From assembly GCF_003626755.1 (NCBI RefSeq), contig NZ_RBCJ01000002.1, forward strand, positions 1 to 64,000: a DNA stretch of 64,000 nt, written 5' to 3'. The notes under the pieces are model-generated. The model did not search any database. It was given only the letters and a program-made list of their open reading frames with translations, and was not told the DNA's origin. The translations under genes and the position numbers were made by a program. Positions 52,905 to 61,101 of the stretch are shown here, piece after piece. This DNA is from Ulvibacterium marinum. Lineage in GTDB: Bacteria; Bacteroidota; Bacteroidia; Flavobacteriales; Flavobacteriaceae. The stretch's first letter is position 1, and each line of letters opens with the position of its first letter.

Positions 52905-53237
52905 ATGCTCTCCGCTTTGCCCCCAGATGAGGAAGTTAGGATGTTGAATTTATTGAAGTATAAAGATATTGTGACAGAAACTGGACTTTCTGGAGCCACC
53001 TCCTATAGGGAATATACGAAGGCCGAAGACATGTTTTTTGGCACACCGCAGTCTACCCTCATTGGACCGGAAGATGAGGGACTTTGGGATGATGTGCCCA
53101 TCTTAAAATATAGGAACCCCGGTAGTTTTTTTAGAATGGTTCGAGAAGAGGGGTATCCTTGGGAATTACGGGAGCAGGCCTTGTTGGATTCCAGGTTGAT
53201 TTATTTTAGGTCGAATCCTGCCAAAAGATTGAAATAG
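52905..53237 (+). CDS. DUF1330-like small protein, 5' end uncertain
   Basis: 110 aa from ATG 52905. DUF1330 features: LNLLKYKDI and DDVPILKYRNPGSFFRMV. Family members usually have 12-18 more residues before the LP.DEEVRMLNLL block. The expected lead, VNQEKFK, is coded just upstream, but in that frame there is no start. An ATG at 52861 would give the right N-terminus if one base were added near 52881. So either the gene is shortened at the 5' end, or the sequence lost a base there. The role may be as a small partner of the phosphotransferase, as LvaB is to LvaA; inference only. Confidence 0.6.
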   Translation: MLSALPPDEEVRMLNLLKYKDIVTETGLSGATSYREYTKAEDMFFGTPQSTLIGPEDEGLWDDVPILKYRNPGSFFRMVREEGYPWELREQALLDSRLIYFRSNPAKRLK

Positions 53238-53261
53238 TGACAGTGAACAAAAGTGGAGAAC

Positions 53262-54017
53262 ATGGAATTGATGAATAAAGTAGTGGTCGTTACTGGTGCG
53301 GGTAGCGGTATTGGTGCGGCAACGGCCACGCTTATGGCAGCACATGGTGCGAAGGTAATGGTAGCTGACATTAACTTAAAAAGTGCCCAAAAAGTTGCGG
53401 ACGATATTACAAAAATGGGCGGGGAGGCGGTACCGTTTCAAGTGAACGTAACACAGTTTAACGAAGTAGAATCTCTCATCGTGGAAGTAGTTAAAAACCA
53501 GGGTTCATTGGACGTTATGGTGAACAATGCGGGTATTGGGGGCAAAAATCAAAAAAGGACGGCCGAGCATACCCTGGAAGATTGGCATAACGTAATTGCG
53601 GTAAATCAAACAGGAGTGTTTTATTGTATGAAAGTGGCCCTAGGACAGATGATGGAACAAGGGTACGGAAACATTGTGAATATCGCTTCCTTGGCCGGCC
53701 TAAAACCTTCGGGCAATAACCTCTCTTACAGTGCCAGCAAATTTGCTGTTGTTGGGATGACCAAATCGGCCGCTTTGGAATACGGACGAAAAAATATCAG
53801 AATCAATGCGGTTTGCCCGGGATATACCCAATCGCCCCTTCTGGATCAGCTATTGTCCAGCCGTTCGGAGATGAGGGATAGACTTAGGGGTAAGATTCCA
53901 ATGGACAGGTTTGGGGAGGCCACTGAAATTGCCGAAGCCGTTGTTTGGCTGGCCTCGGACAAGTCAAAATACATTACTGGCCAGACGATTACCTTGGATG
54001 GCGGGATATCGCTGTAA
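53262..54017 (+). CDS. SDR oxidoreductase (3-oxoacyl/hydroxyacyl type)
   Basis: 251 aa from ATG 53262; a GTG three codons upstream is less likely. TGAGSGIGAA loop, NNAGIGG, catalytic Ser in NIASLAG, YSASKFAV (Tyr/Lys), and TGQTITLDGG near the end. Cytoplasmic, NAD(P)-dependent; acts on a beta- or other hydroxyacyl intermediate by context. It ends 24 bases before the isomerase gene. The cluster has three SDRs, so their substrate roles cannot be separated by sequence reading. Confidence 0.85.
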   Translation: MELMNKVVVVTGAGSGIGAATATLMAAHGAKVMVADINLKSAQKVADDITKMGGEAVPFQVNVTQFNEVESLIVEVVKNQGSLDVMVNNAGIGGKNQKRTAEHTLEDWHNVIAVNQTGVFYCMKVALGQMMEQGYGNIVNIASLAGLKPSGNNLSYSASKFAVVGMTKSAALEYGRKNIRINAVCPGYTQSPLLDQLLSSRSEMRDRLRGKIPMDRFGEATEIAEAVVWLASDKSKYITGQTITLDGGISL

Positions 54018-54041
54018 TAATCGGTTTGAAAGAAATTTAGA

Positions 54042-54815
54042 ATGAATACGCTAAAGCTTGAAAAAAAACAAGAATATACCATAGTTCAGATGCATCGCGG
54101 TAAGGTGAATGCCATTGACCATGAGATGGTTCAAGAGCTCCGTCAGGTGTTCCGGGATATTGAAAATGACGAGGCAGTAAAGGGGGTGATCCTAAGTGGA
54201 CAGCCCCACTATTTTTCAGCGGGTCTGGATTTGATCGAACTATTTCGATACAACGAAAAACAAATCAACAATTTTTTTCGCGCTTTTGGGGCACTTTACC
54301 TAGAACTGGCGAAGTTTACCAAACCCTTTATTTCTGCAATTACGGGGCACGCCCCGGCTGGAGGCTGTGTACTGGCCGTGACCAGCGATAACCGATATAT
54401 GGCCGAGGGGGAGCCCTACCGTATAGGTCTTAATGAGGTTGCGGTAAACATACAGATTTCCCAAAACCTTACGGAAGCCTACGCCTTCTGGATGGGTTCT
54501 GGTTTGGCAAATCGATATATCCTGGAAGGAAAACTGCTCACCGGTTCTGAAGCCGTCTCCGGAGGTCTGGTGGATTTATTGGTCCCCTTGGATCAGGTGG
54601 TAGACCATGCTGAGATGAAAATGCAACACTATCTAAAAACGGACCAAGAAATTTGGGTCAACACAAAAAGGAAACTTCGGAAGCATTGGCACAGTAAACT
54701 TGATCCAGACGGACAAAGCTCATTTAAGGAGGCGGTAACCTTATGGTGGAAACCTGAGATTCGGGCCAAGATGGAAGCCCATATAAAAAGCTTTTCCAAT
54801 AAAAAGAAAACCTAA
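54042..54815 (+). CDS. Crotonase-fold delta3-delta2-enoyl-CoA isomerase (ECI1-like)
   Basis: 257 aa. Oxyanion-hole segments are SAGLDL (59-64) and APAGGC (104-109). The IGLNE stretch has Glu 132 where mitochondrial ECI1 carries its catalytic Glu, and the single catalytic Glu fits an isomerase rather than a hydratase with two Glu. This moves double bonds of unsaturated acyl-CoAs into the 2-position for further oxidation. It starts 24 bases after the SDR and is followed after 3 bases by the MDR gene. Function as hydratase cannot be excluded. Confidence 0.8.
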   Translation: MNTLKLEKKQEYTIVQMHRGKVNAIDHEMVQELRQVFRDIENDEAVKGVILSGQPHYFSAGLDLIELFRYNEKQINNFFRAFGALYLELAKFTKPFISAITGHAPAGGCVLAVTSDNRYMAEGEPYRIGLNEVAVNIQISQNLTEAYAFWMGSGLANRYILEGKLLTGSEAVSGGLVDLLVPLDQVVDHAEMKMQHYLKTDQEIWVNTKRKLRKHWHSKLDPDGQSSFKEAVTLWWKPEIRAKMEAHIKSFSNKKKT

Positions 54816-54818
54816 AGA

Positions 54819-55823
54819 ATGAATAAACAATTGCTCTTTGTAAAAAGACCGGTAGGTAAGGCCGATGCCTCTACCTGGTCCTTGGTAACCGGCCCCATTC
54901 CCGAAATAAAGAAGGGCGAAATTTTGGTGAAACAACACTATGTTTCTTTAGACCCGGCGATGCGCGGCTGGATGAATGATACCAAATCCTATATAGCGCC
55001 CATGGAAATCGGTTCCGTGATGCGGGCCGCAGCGGTTGGTGAAGTCGTTGCTGCGAAGAACCATCCTAAGTTTAAAGTTGGCGATTTCGTATCCGGGATG
55101 GGAGGTGTACAACAATACGCCGTTTCGGATGGAAAGGGATACTATGCAGTGGATCCCAAATTGGCACCATTGCCCACCTATATAGGTGCTTTGGGTATGC
55201 CTGGCATGACTGCCTATTTTGGTATTCTGGAAGTAGCTAAGGTCAAAACGGGAGATGTGGTGGTGGTCTCCGGTGCTGCAGGTGCCGTTGGAAGTATCGT
55301 TGGTCAGATTGCCAAGATCAAAGGATGTACGGTTATCGGTATTGCCGGTGGCCCGGTTAAATGCAAGTACATTGTAGAAGAGTTGGGTTTTGATGGCGCC
55401 ATTGACTACAAAAACGAAGATATTAAGGAAAGGTTGAAAGAGGAAACCCCCAAAGGCCTGGACGTTTATTTTGATAATGTGGGCGGTGAAATCCTAGACC
55501 TTGCCTTGGGCAGGTTACGGCTTAATGCCCGGGTGGTCATCTGTGGGGCCATATCGCAATACAATAACAAAAATGCCATAAAGGGTCCAAGTAACTACCT
55601 TTCTTTGTTGGTCAACCGGGCCACCATGCAAGGAATGATAGTATTCGATTGGGCCAGTAGATATGGTGAGGGAGCAAAGGCCATGGGTACTTGGATGGCC
55701 CAGGGAAAATTAAAAAGTAAGGAAGCCATTTATGAAGGAATAGCGAATTTTCCGGAGACCTTTGATCGCTTGTTTTCTGGGGAAAAACTAGGCAAATTGG
55801 TATTAAAGATAATTGAAGATTAA
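54819..55823 (+). CDS. NADPH-dependent MDR reductase (CurA/PTGR type)
   Basis: 334 aa, zinc-free medium-chain reductase. SLDPAMRGWMNDTKSYI and the NADPH loop VVVSGAAGAVGS are diagnostic of the leukotriene B4 12-hydroxydehydrogenase/prostaglandin reductase/CurA group. It saturates alpha,beta-double bonds of ketones or enoyl compounds. It lies between the enoyl-CoA isomerase and a second MDR gene with 3 to 6 base gaps, so it is co-translated; it may reduce unsaturated intermediates. Confidence 0.88.
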   Translation: MNKQLLFVKRPVGKADASTWSLVTGPIPEIKKGEILVKQHYVSLDPAMRGWMNDTKSYIAPMEIGSVMRAAAVGEVVAAKNHPKFKVGDFVSGMGGVQQYAVSDGKGYYAVDPKLAPLPTYIGALGMPGMTAYFGILEVAKVKTGDVVVVSGAAGAVGSIVGQIAKIKGCTVIGIAGGPVKCKYIVEELGFDGAIDYKNEDIKERLKEETPKGLDVYFDNVGGEILDLALGRLRLNARVVICGAISQYNNKNAIKGPSNYLSLLVNRATMQGMIVFDWASRYGEGAKAMGTWMAQGKLKSKEAIYEGIANFPETFDRLFSGEKLGKLVLKIIED

Positions 55824-55829
55824 GGAAGG

Positions 55830-56804
55830 ATGAAGGCAATACGATGTAAGGCATATGGACCGCCATCTACCTTGGTCCTGGAAGAATTGGAAAGCTTAAG
55901 GCCCAGGGCCAAAGAAGTCGTTGTGCAGGTAAAAGCGTGTGGGATTAATTTTCCGGATACGCTTATTATTCAAGGACTATATCAATTTAAACCGAAGCTT
56001 CCTTTTACACCAGGAAGCGATATTGCGGGTGTGATACAAGAAGTAGGGGAAGAGGTGCTGCATTTGAAACAAGGGGATGAGGTCTTCGGGTTTGTAGTTT
56101 ACGGGGCTTTGGCCGAAGAGGTTGTTGTCCCCGCCAATTCCTGTTTTCTTAAACCAAAGAAAATGGATTACCCGGTGGCTGCATCCTTTATGATGGCTTA
56201 TGGCACCTCCTATCATGCCTTAAAGGACCGCGCCATGCTCAACGAGGGCGAGACATTGTTGGTGTTGGGCGCCTCCGGAGGGGTAGGCCTGGCGGCAGTA
56301 GAGCTAGGTAAATTGATGGGAGCAAAGGTCATTGCCGCGGCCTCCACCGATGAAAAACTGGAGCTTTGCCAAGCATATGGGGCGGATCAGATCATAAACT
56401 ACACCAAAGTAGATTTGAAGTCAACGATCAAGGAGTTGACCGGGGGTAGAGGTGCCGACGTAATTTATGACCCGGTAGGTGGCAATTATTCCGAGGCTGC
56501 CTTTAGGGGAATTGCCTGGAATGGCAGATTCCTGGTCGTTGGATTTGCCGCAGGGACCATTCCCAATATCCCTTTAAACCTTCCCTTATTAAAAGGAGCC
56601 TCGGTGGTAGGGGTGTTTTGGGGAAATTTTGCCATGGGAAACCCAAAGGCCAATATGAAAAATGCCATGACCTTAATGAAATGGTATGACGAAGGCAAAC
56701 TTAAACCTCACATTCATAACATCTACGATTTGGAGGATACTCCAAAGGCATTGCAGGAGATGATGGAAAGAAAAGTAAAGGGCAAACTGGTCGTCCGTAT
56801 GTAG
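55830..56804 (+). CDS. Zinc-free NADPH:quinone-type oxidoreductase (QOR-like MDR)
   Basis: 324 aa. CGINFPDTLIIQGLYQ, PGSDIAGV and the dinucleotide loop LLVLGASGGVGLAA identify the QOR group. Zn ligands are absent. These enzymes reduce quinones or enoyl substrates with NADPH. It is the sixth gene of the same plus-strand run after the phosphotransferase; a 42-base gap then precedes the next SDR. The physiological substrate is likely an enoyl-CoA or enone of the pathway. Confidence 0.88.
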   Translation: MKAIRCKAYGPPSTLVLEELESLRPRAKEVVVQVKACGINFPDTLIIQGLYQFKPKLPFTPGSDIAGVIQEVGEEVLHLKQGDEVFGFVVYGALAEEVVVPANSCFLKPKKMDYPVAASFMMAYGTSYHALKDRAMLNEGETLLVLGASGGVGLAAVELGKLMGAKVIAAASTDEKLELCQAYGADQIINYTKVDLKSTIKELTGGRGADVIYDPVGGNYSEAAFRGIAWNGRFLVVGFAAGTIPNIPLNLPLLKGASVVGVFWGNFAMGNPKANMKNAMTLMKWYDEGKLKPHIHNIYDLEDTPKALQEMMERKVKGKLVVRM

Positions 56805-56846
56805 AACAAAAGCTCAAGACGAGTGTATAAACCATAAATTTTTCAA

Positions 56847-57584
56847 ATGAGACTAAAAGATAAAATAGCCATCGTTACCGGTGGTTCGCGAGGAATAGGA
56901 CAGGCAGTGGCCGAACTTTTTGCAAAAGAGGGGGCCAGGGTAATTATCATGGATTTATTGCCCCAAGGACAGGAGGTTGCGGACGGTATTAATGAGAATG
57001 GCGGTAAGGCCGAATACCATAAGGTTTCCGTAACTGATAAAACGGCAGTGGAAACCCTTTTTGAACAAATAAACCAAAACTATGGCAAAATCGATATTCT
57101 GATCAATAATGCCGGAATTACGAGGGATCGTACACTGGAAAAAATGAGTGAGGATGAATGGGATGCCGTTATCCGGGTAAATCTAAAAGGCGTCTTTTTG
57201 TGTACACAGGCCGCGGTGCCCTATATGAAAGCGAATAAATATGGTAGAATTGTAAGCGCGGCATCCAATGTTGGTCTACGCGGTAATTTTGGGCAAACCA
57301 ATTATGCCGCCACCAAAGCGGGGGTCATTGCCATGGCCAAAACTTGGACGGTAGAATTTGGAAAACATGGGATTACGGCAAATGCCGTTGCCCCGGGTTT
57401 TACCATGACCGATATGGTGAAGGAAATCCCAGAACAACACTTTGAAGCCATTAAGGCAAGTATTCCTTTACAGACCGTGGCACAGCCCATTGATATTGCT
57501 TACGGATACCTGTATTTGGCATCGGACGAAGCACGTTTTGTCTCGGGAATTTGTTTGACCATTGACGGAGGAACTTCACGATAG
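56847..57584 (+). CDS. SDR oxidoreductase (FabG/acetoacetyl-CoA reductase type)
   Basis: 245 aa. TGGSRGIGQA loop, NNAGITRDRTLEKM (typical of FabG/PhaB), catalytic Ser in SAASNVG, and YAATKAGV (Tyr/Lys). Likely a 3-oxoacyl-thioester reductase or, in this context, a 3-hydroxyacyl-CoA dehydrogenase. It is followed 9 bases later by a MaoC-like hydratase, a typical pair for (R)-3-hydroxyacyl-CoA metabolism. Confidence 0.88.
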   Translation: MRLKDKIAIVTGGSRGIGQAVAELFAKEGARVIIMDLLPQGQEVADGINENGGKAEYHKVSVTDKTAVETLFEQINQNYGKIDILINNAGITRDRTLEKMSEDEWDAVIRVNLKGVFLCTQAAVPYMKANKYGRIVSAASNVGLRGNFGQTNYAATKAGVIAMAKTWTVEFGKHGITANAVAPGFTMTDMVKEIPEQHFEAIKASIPLQTVAQPIDIAYGYLYLASDEARFVSGICLTIDGGTSR

Positions 57585-57593
57585 ATCAATAGC

Positions 57594-58058
57594 ATGGCAA
57601 AACTGGAACTGGATAATTTTGAAGCTTTTAGGGCATGGGAGGGAAAATCCCTTCCTCTTGCGGACTGGCTTACCGTTACCCAAGAAATGATAAACGATTT
57701 TGCCAAGGCCACCATGGATTTTCAATGGATACATGTGGATGTGGAAAAGGCAAAAAAACACTCTCCTTTTAAAAAACCTGTGGCCCATGGCTTCATGTCC
57801 GTTTCCCTTCTTTCCAAAATGTTAGGGGATGTGGTTCGCATAAAATCTACTACAATGGGGGTAAACTATGGATTGAACAAAGTACGTTTTCCTTGTCCTG
57901 TTCTTGTGGATAACCGTCTTAGGTTGGCCGGCGAAATTCAAAAAATAGAGGACTATGGGGAAACGGGCCTAAAGATTACCTGGAACTGTGTTGTGGAAAT
58001 TGATGGAATCGACAAACCCGCTTGCGTTGCAGAATTCATTAGCCTGATGTTCGAATAG
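57594..58058 (+). CDS. MaoC-like hot-dog hydratase
   Basis: 154 aa. The DFQWIHVDVEKAK and VAHGFMSVSLLSKML stretches hold the Asp/His catalytic pair of the (R)-specific enoyl-CoA hydratase family (hydratase 2 pattern: D..H.D..A, .HG). It adds water to trans-2-enoyl-CoA. It is the last gene of the cluster, 9 bases after the SDR, and converges with the ceramidase-like gene at 58126. Confidence 0.85.
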   Translation: MAKLELDNFEAFRAWEGKSLPLADWLTVTQEMINDFAKATMDFQWIHVDVEKAKKHSPFKKPVAHGFMSVSLLSKMLGDVVRIKSTTMGVNYGLNKVRFPCPVLVDNRLRLAGEIQKIEDYGETGLKITWNCVVEIDGIDKPACVAEFISLMFE

Positions 58059-58125
58059 TCCCTAATACGAGTGCTGCATGCTGAATTGGTATAATGTTTC
58101 CAAGATTGGAACAAGTTTTACCGGA

Positions 58126-59682
58126 TTACTCTAGATCTTGGATTACTTCCACTAAGGAATTATAGATAAAGGGACCCGTTTCCGGACCCAAGGAGTTTTC
58201 CTCCCCATAGGTATCGTGCGGATCATTGTAAAGATAGGGTTTGCCCGTATCCCATTCACTTTTGGGAATAATATACCCGATCTCATCATTGGACAGGCCA
58301 AGGTAAAATATGTACCTGTCTTTTATTAAATCCTGAATCGGTGGAATTTCCAAGGGTTGAATGTCAAACTCCCTACCTTCTGGGGCCTCAATACCACCGA
58401 ATACGAGTTCTGGATAAATTTCCCCGGGAATACTTAAAAATAGGGCAGGCCCCACCCGTATCGCGCCTACTTCCGTTCTGGTCTTAAAATACTCGGGCAT
58501 GCCCAATTTTATGAGGCCAATGCCACTGGCAATTTTGAAAGTAGTGTTGTCCAGGTCCGGAAATACCGTTTTTGCCCGTACCGAAATATTCGAGCTGCTT
58601 ACAGTATCCCCCTTCTTTTTAAGGGCCTCCAAGGATAATAAGGCGATTTGATCACCAAGTGCTTTGGTTTTCTCAAAGGTAGGTTCCGCGTAGGCCTCAC
58701 CCGTAAAAGGATCTGTGATGGAAATGGAAGGATGCGGGGCCATAAGCCCACCAACAACCCCCGAAAAATAGATGGCCACCCCGCCCAGGCCATCCTCCAT
58801 TTTTTCAGAACCATTAAAAACCCCGTTCTCCATGGCTTCCCGAACATAATGTGGAAAGTCTGAACTGATTAATAGGTTTTGGCTCCAGAGCGTTTCCGGA
58901 TGATTCGACCAATTGACCAACGTACCTAGGGTGGTATCGTTTTCGGCATCTAATACCTGCATTACGTGAATGCCCGTAGCCTTTACTATAGGTTTTCGGG
59001 TATCCTTCATCAGGGCCGCGTCCTTTCCGGAGAGGTCTTCGGCAAAAACCAGTTTTGCAGGTCTAATACTTTTTGCAGCTTCAATAATGGCTGCAACAGT
59101 TTGCTCCTTTACATATTCCATCATATCGGGGTTTACTCCCGAATTGAACATGTTTTCCCCCCAAATGCCAATTAGATCATTGCTTTCATGGGTGTGGGTA
59201 GAGGAGAGCAAGGTATAGTCAATGTCCAGTTCTTTGGGAATTCGGTTTCTAATATCGATGACGTCGCCATGTAAAAATCCAATGGCGTCCATAGAAATCA
59301 TGGCAATTCTGCTTTTTCCATCATCCAGGACCATGACCCTGGACCATACGTCGTCATGAACGCCTTGGGCCGGCTTGGCATTGCTCATCCCTGCGATCCA
59401 GAAAGCATCGAATTTTCCGTTGTTGTTATTGTCGTTATAGGTATCTCCCTCATCCTCATTGTATTTGTTATTGCCATTGGCATCGTTCCAGGTATCCACA
59501 ATCGTTGGGGTTATCGGTTTCTTGGCAAATCCGGCCTGGATAATACCCGGCGTTTTGTTTTCAATCCGTACATCAATGGTATAATCCGGGTGCCGATCGC
59601 GCCAATTATAAATAACAATACAACTGGCAACTACAATTACTAATAGGATAACCAACCCCAATCCCTTTAAAATCCTTTTCAT
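58126..59682 (-). CDS. Neutral ceramidase-like membrane-anchored hydrolase with Ca-binding-like insert
   Basis: 518 aa. An N-terminal transmembrane segment (about 7-26) anchors it outside. The neutral/alkaline ceramidase N-terminal domain is seen in AGFAKKPITP, GVHDDVWSRVMVL, and SSTHTHESNDLIG, with the His pair of the zinc site. An Asp/Asn-rich loop (residues about 65-92; DANGNNKYNEDEGD, DNNNNGKFD) resembles a dockerin or thrombospondin-type calcium loop. Canonical ceramidases are longer, with an extra C-terminal immunoglobulin-like domain, so amidase activity on ceramides is not assured. It is 12 bases downstream of a second ceramidase-like gene. Confidence 0.7.
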   Translation of the reverse strand: MKRILKGLGLVILLVIVVASCIVIYNWRDRHPDYTIDVRIENKTPGIIQAGFAKKPITPTIVDTWNDANGNNKYNEDEGDTYNDNNNNGKFDAFWIAGMSNAKPAQGVHDDVWSRVMVLDDGKSRIAMISMDAIGFLHGDVIDIRNRIPKELDIDYTLLSSTHTHESNDLIGIWGENMFNSGVNPDMMEYVKEQTVAAIIEAAKSIRPAKLVFAEDLSGKDAALMKDTRKPIVKATGIHVMQVLDAENDTTLGTLVNWSNHPETLWSQNLLISSDFPHYVREAMENGVFNGSEKMEDGLGGVAIYFSGVVGGLMAPHPSISITDPFTGEAYAEPTFEKTKALGDQIALLSLEALKKKGDTVSSSNISVRAKTVFPDLDNTTFKIASGIGLIKLGMPEYFKTRTEVGAIRVGPALFLSIPGEIYPELVFGGIEAPEGREFDIQPLEIPPIQDLIKDRYIFYLGLSNDEIGYIIPKSEWDTGKPYLYNDPHDTYGEENSLGPETGPFIYNSLVEVIQDLE

Positions 59683-59694
59683 TTTCTGTTTTGT

Positions 59695-61101
59695 TTACAA
59701 TCTTGAATCTGTAAGCTCATTGGCCAATTTAAAGTTCAGTTCCATTAAATAATCCCCCATACTCGGGCCGTACCATCCCATTAACCTTGCCTCATAGGTG
59801 TCATAATAGTAATATTTTTGGGGCACGATATAACCTAAATACTGACCGTTAAAACTGGTAAGGGCCGAATTGTATCCGGCCAGTTCCAAGGCATTTTTCA
59901 AATCTAATCCGTATTCACCGCTTAATTCGTAGGGCATGGCGATCCAAACGAAATCATTCAGTCGAATGCCCTGCAAATGGATGGAATTCATTTTGGCCAG
60001 TAATTTGCTTCCGGCCCATGGCGAAAGTCGTAGACGATCGGAGACGTAAAAGGCCTGTAGCTCGGGAATTTCTATTTCAGTATTTATGGCCGTGAGGGTT
60101 ACTATGGAATCGTATTGCATTTTAGCGAGTAACACTTGGGCCGAATCGGCCAAGCTCTCGCCAATATATTTCGATTTCTGAAATTTCTCCCCTTTCCCCT
60201 TGTTGGAATGGCTGCCTACCGTTCCGGCAAAAAACATGGCCAAATCTATACCCTGGGCCTCCAAGCTTCTTTGAAAGTAACCGGGATAATCACCACTGAA
60301 GGTATCGTTCCAGGGGCCAATCGTAGTGGCATGCGCCCCAAAAATCCCAATTACTGCTTTTTTACCATTTTCTTGAGCAAAGCTTACCATGTCCAGTTTG
60401 TCGTTTAGCCTTCCCGTTTTCCCAATAATACGATTGCGTATCAAATGAGGGGCCTTTATAAAGCCCGAGGAAAACTTTGCAGGCTTTTTGTCTTTTCGGG
60501 CATTCTGTATCAATCGGGTCAATTTCCCACTAAGCCATGTCACAACTTCGGGTCGAAACTCGCCCATAAAACTTTCCCCAACAAATCCGGGGATACAGTT
60601 TCCAATACTCGCATGGGTATGTGTTGCGCCAAATATGATCTGCTCCCTTGGTATTTCTCCTTGTAGATTGGATTTTACCTGAAGTACCACTAGTTCAGGG
60701 ACAAGAACCATATCGGCACTTAAAAATACAAGTTCCTTTCCGTCTACCTCAATCGCTATAGCCTTGGCAAAGAGGGAATCATGAATGCCCACGGCTATTT
60801 GCCCATCCCCATAACCGGCCATTTTTATGGCATTAAACTCATCTTTTGAAACATCCGGGGAGACCTCCGTATACTTGGGTGTAATATTAATACGGGCAAA
60901 ACCTGCCCAAAGCTGCCCTTCGGTCTTCGTTTTTTTCTCGAAGGCCGTATCCATTTTTGCTACGGTATTCTTGTAGTAGGTGCTTTCAAAATAGGGATCG
61001 GTTTCAATGGTATTGGTCGAAAAATAGATAAGTAAAACGAGTAATAGGGCCAATACGGCAAAGACCCGTAACAATCTCCGTTGCCACCTTTTAGTACGCA
61101 T
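59695..61101 (-). CDS. Neutral ceramidase-like membrane-anchored hydrolase
   Basis: 468 aa with an N-terminal anchor (about 9-28). Ceramidase-type motifs are GFARINITPKY, GYGDGQIAVGIHDSLFAKA, GATHTHASIGNCIPG (zinc His pair), GAHATTIG (third His) and SGDYPGYFQ. It lacks the C-terminal domain of secreted ceramidases. It may cleave an amide or ester in a lipid-like or glycan substrate on the outer face. The previous sialidase-fold gene ends one base before its start, and it is followed by the second member of the family, so three genes form a tight unit. Confidence 0.7.
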   Translation of the reverse strand: MRTKRWQRRLLRVFAVLALLLVLLIYFSTNTIETDPYFESTYYKNTVAKMDTAFEKKTKTEGQLWAGFARINITPKYTEVSPDVSKDEFNAIKMAGYGDGQIAVGIHDSLFAKAIAIEVDGKELVFLSADMVLVPELVVLQVKSNLQGEIPREQIIFGATHTHASIGNCIPGFVGESFMGEFRPEVVTWLSGKLTRLIQNARKDKKPAKFSSGFIKAPHLIRNRIIGKTGRLNDKLDMVSFAQENGKKAVIGIFGAHATTIGPWNDTFSGDYPGYFQRSLEAQGIDLAMFFAGTVGSHSNKGKGEKFQKSKYIGESLADSAQVLLAKMQYDSIVTLTAINTEIEIPELQAFYVSDRLRLSPWAGSKLLAKMNSIHLQGIRLNDFVWIAMPYELSGEYGLDLKNALELAGYNSALTSFNGQYLGYIVPQKYYYYDTYEARLMGWYGPSMGDYLMELNFKLANELTDSRL

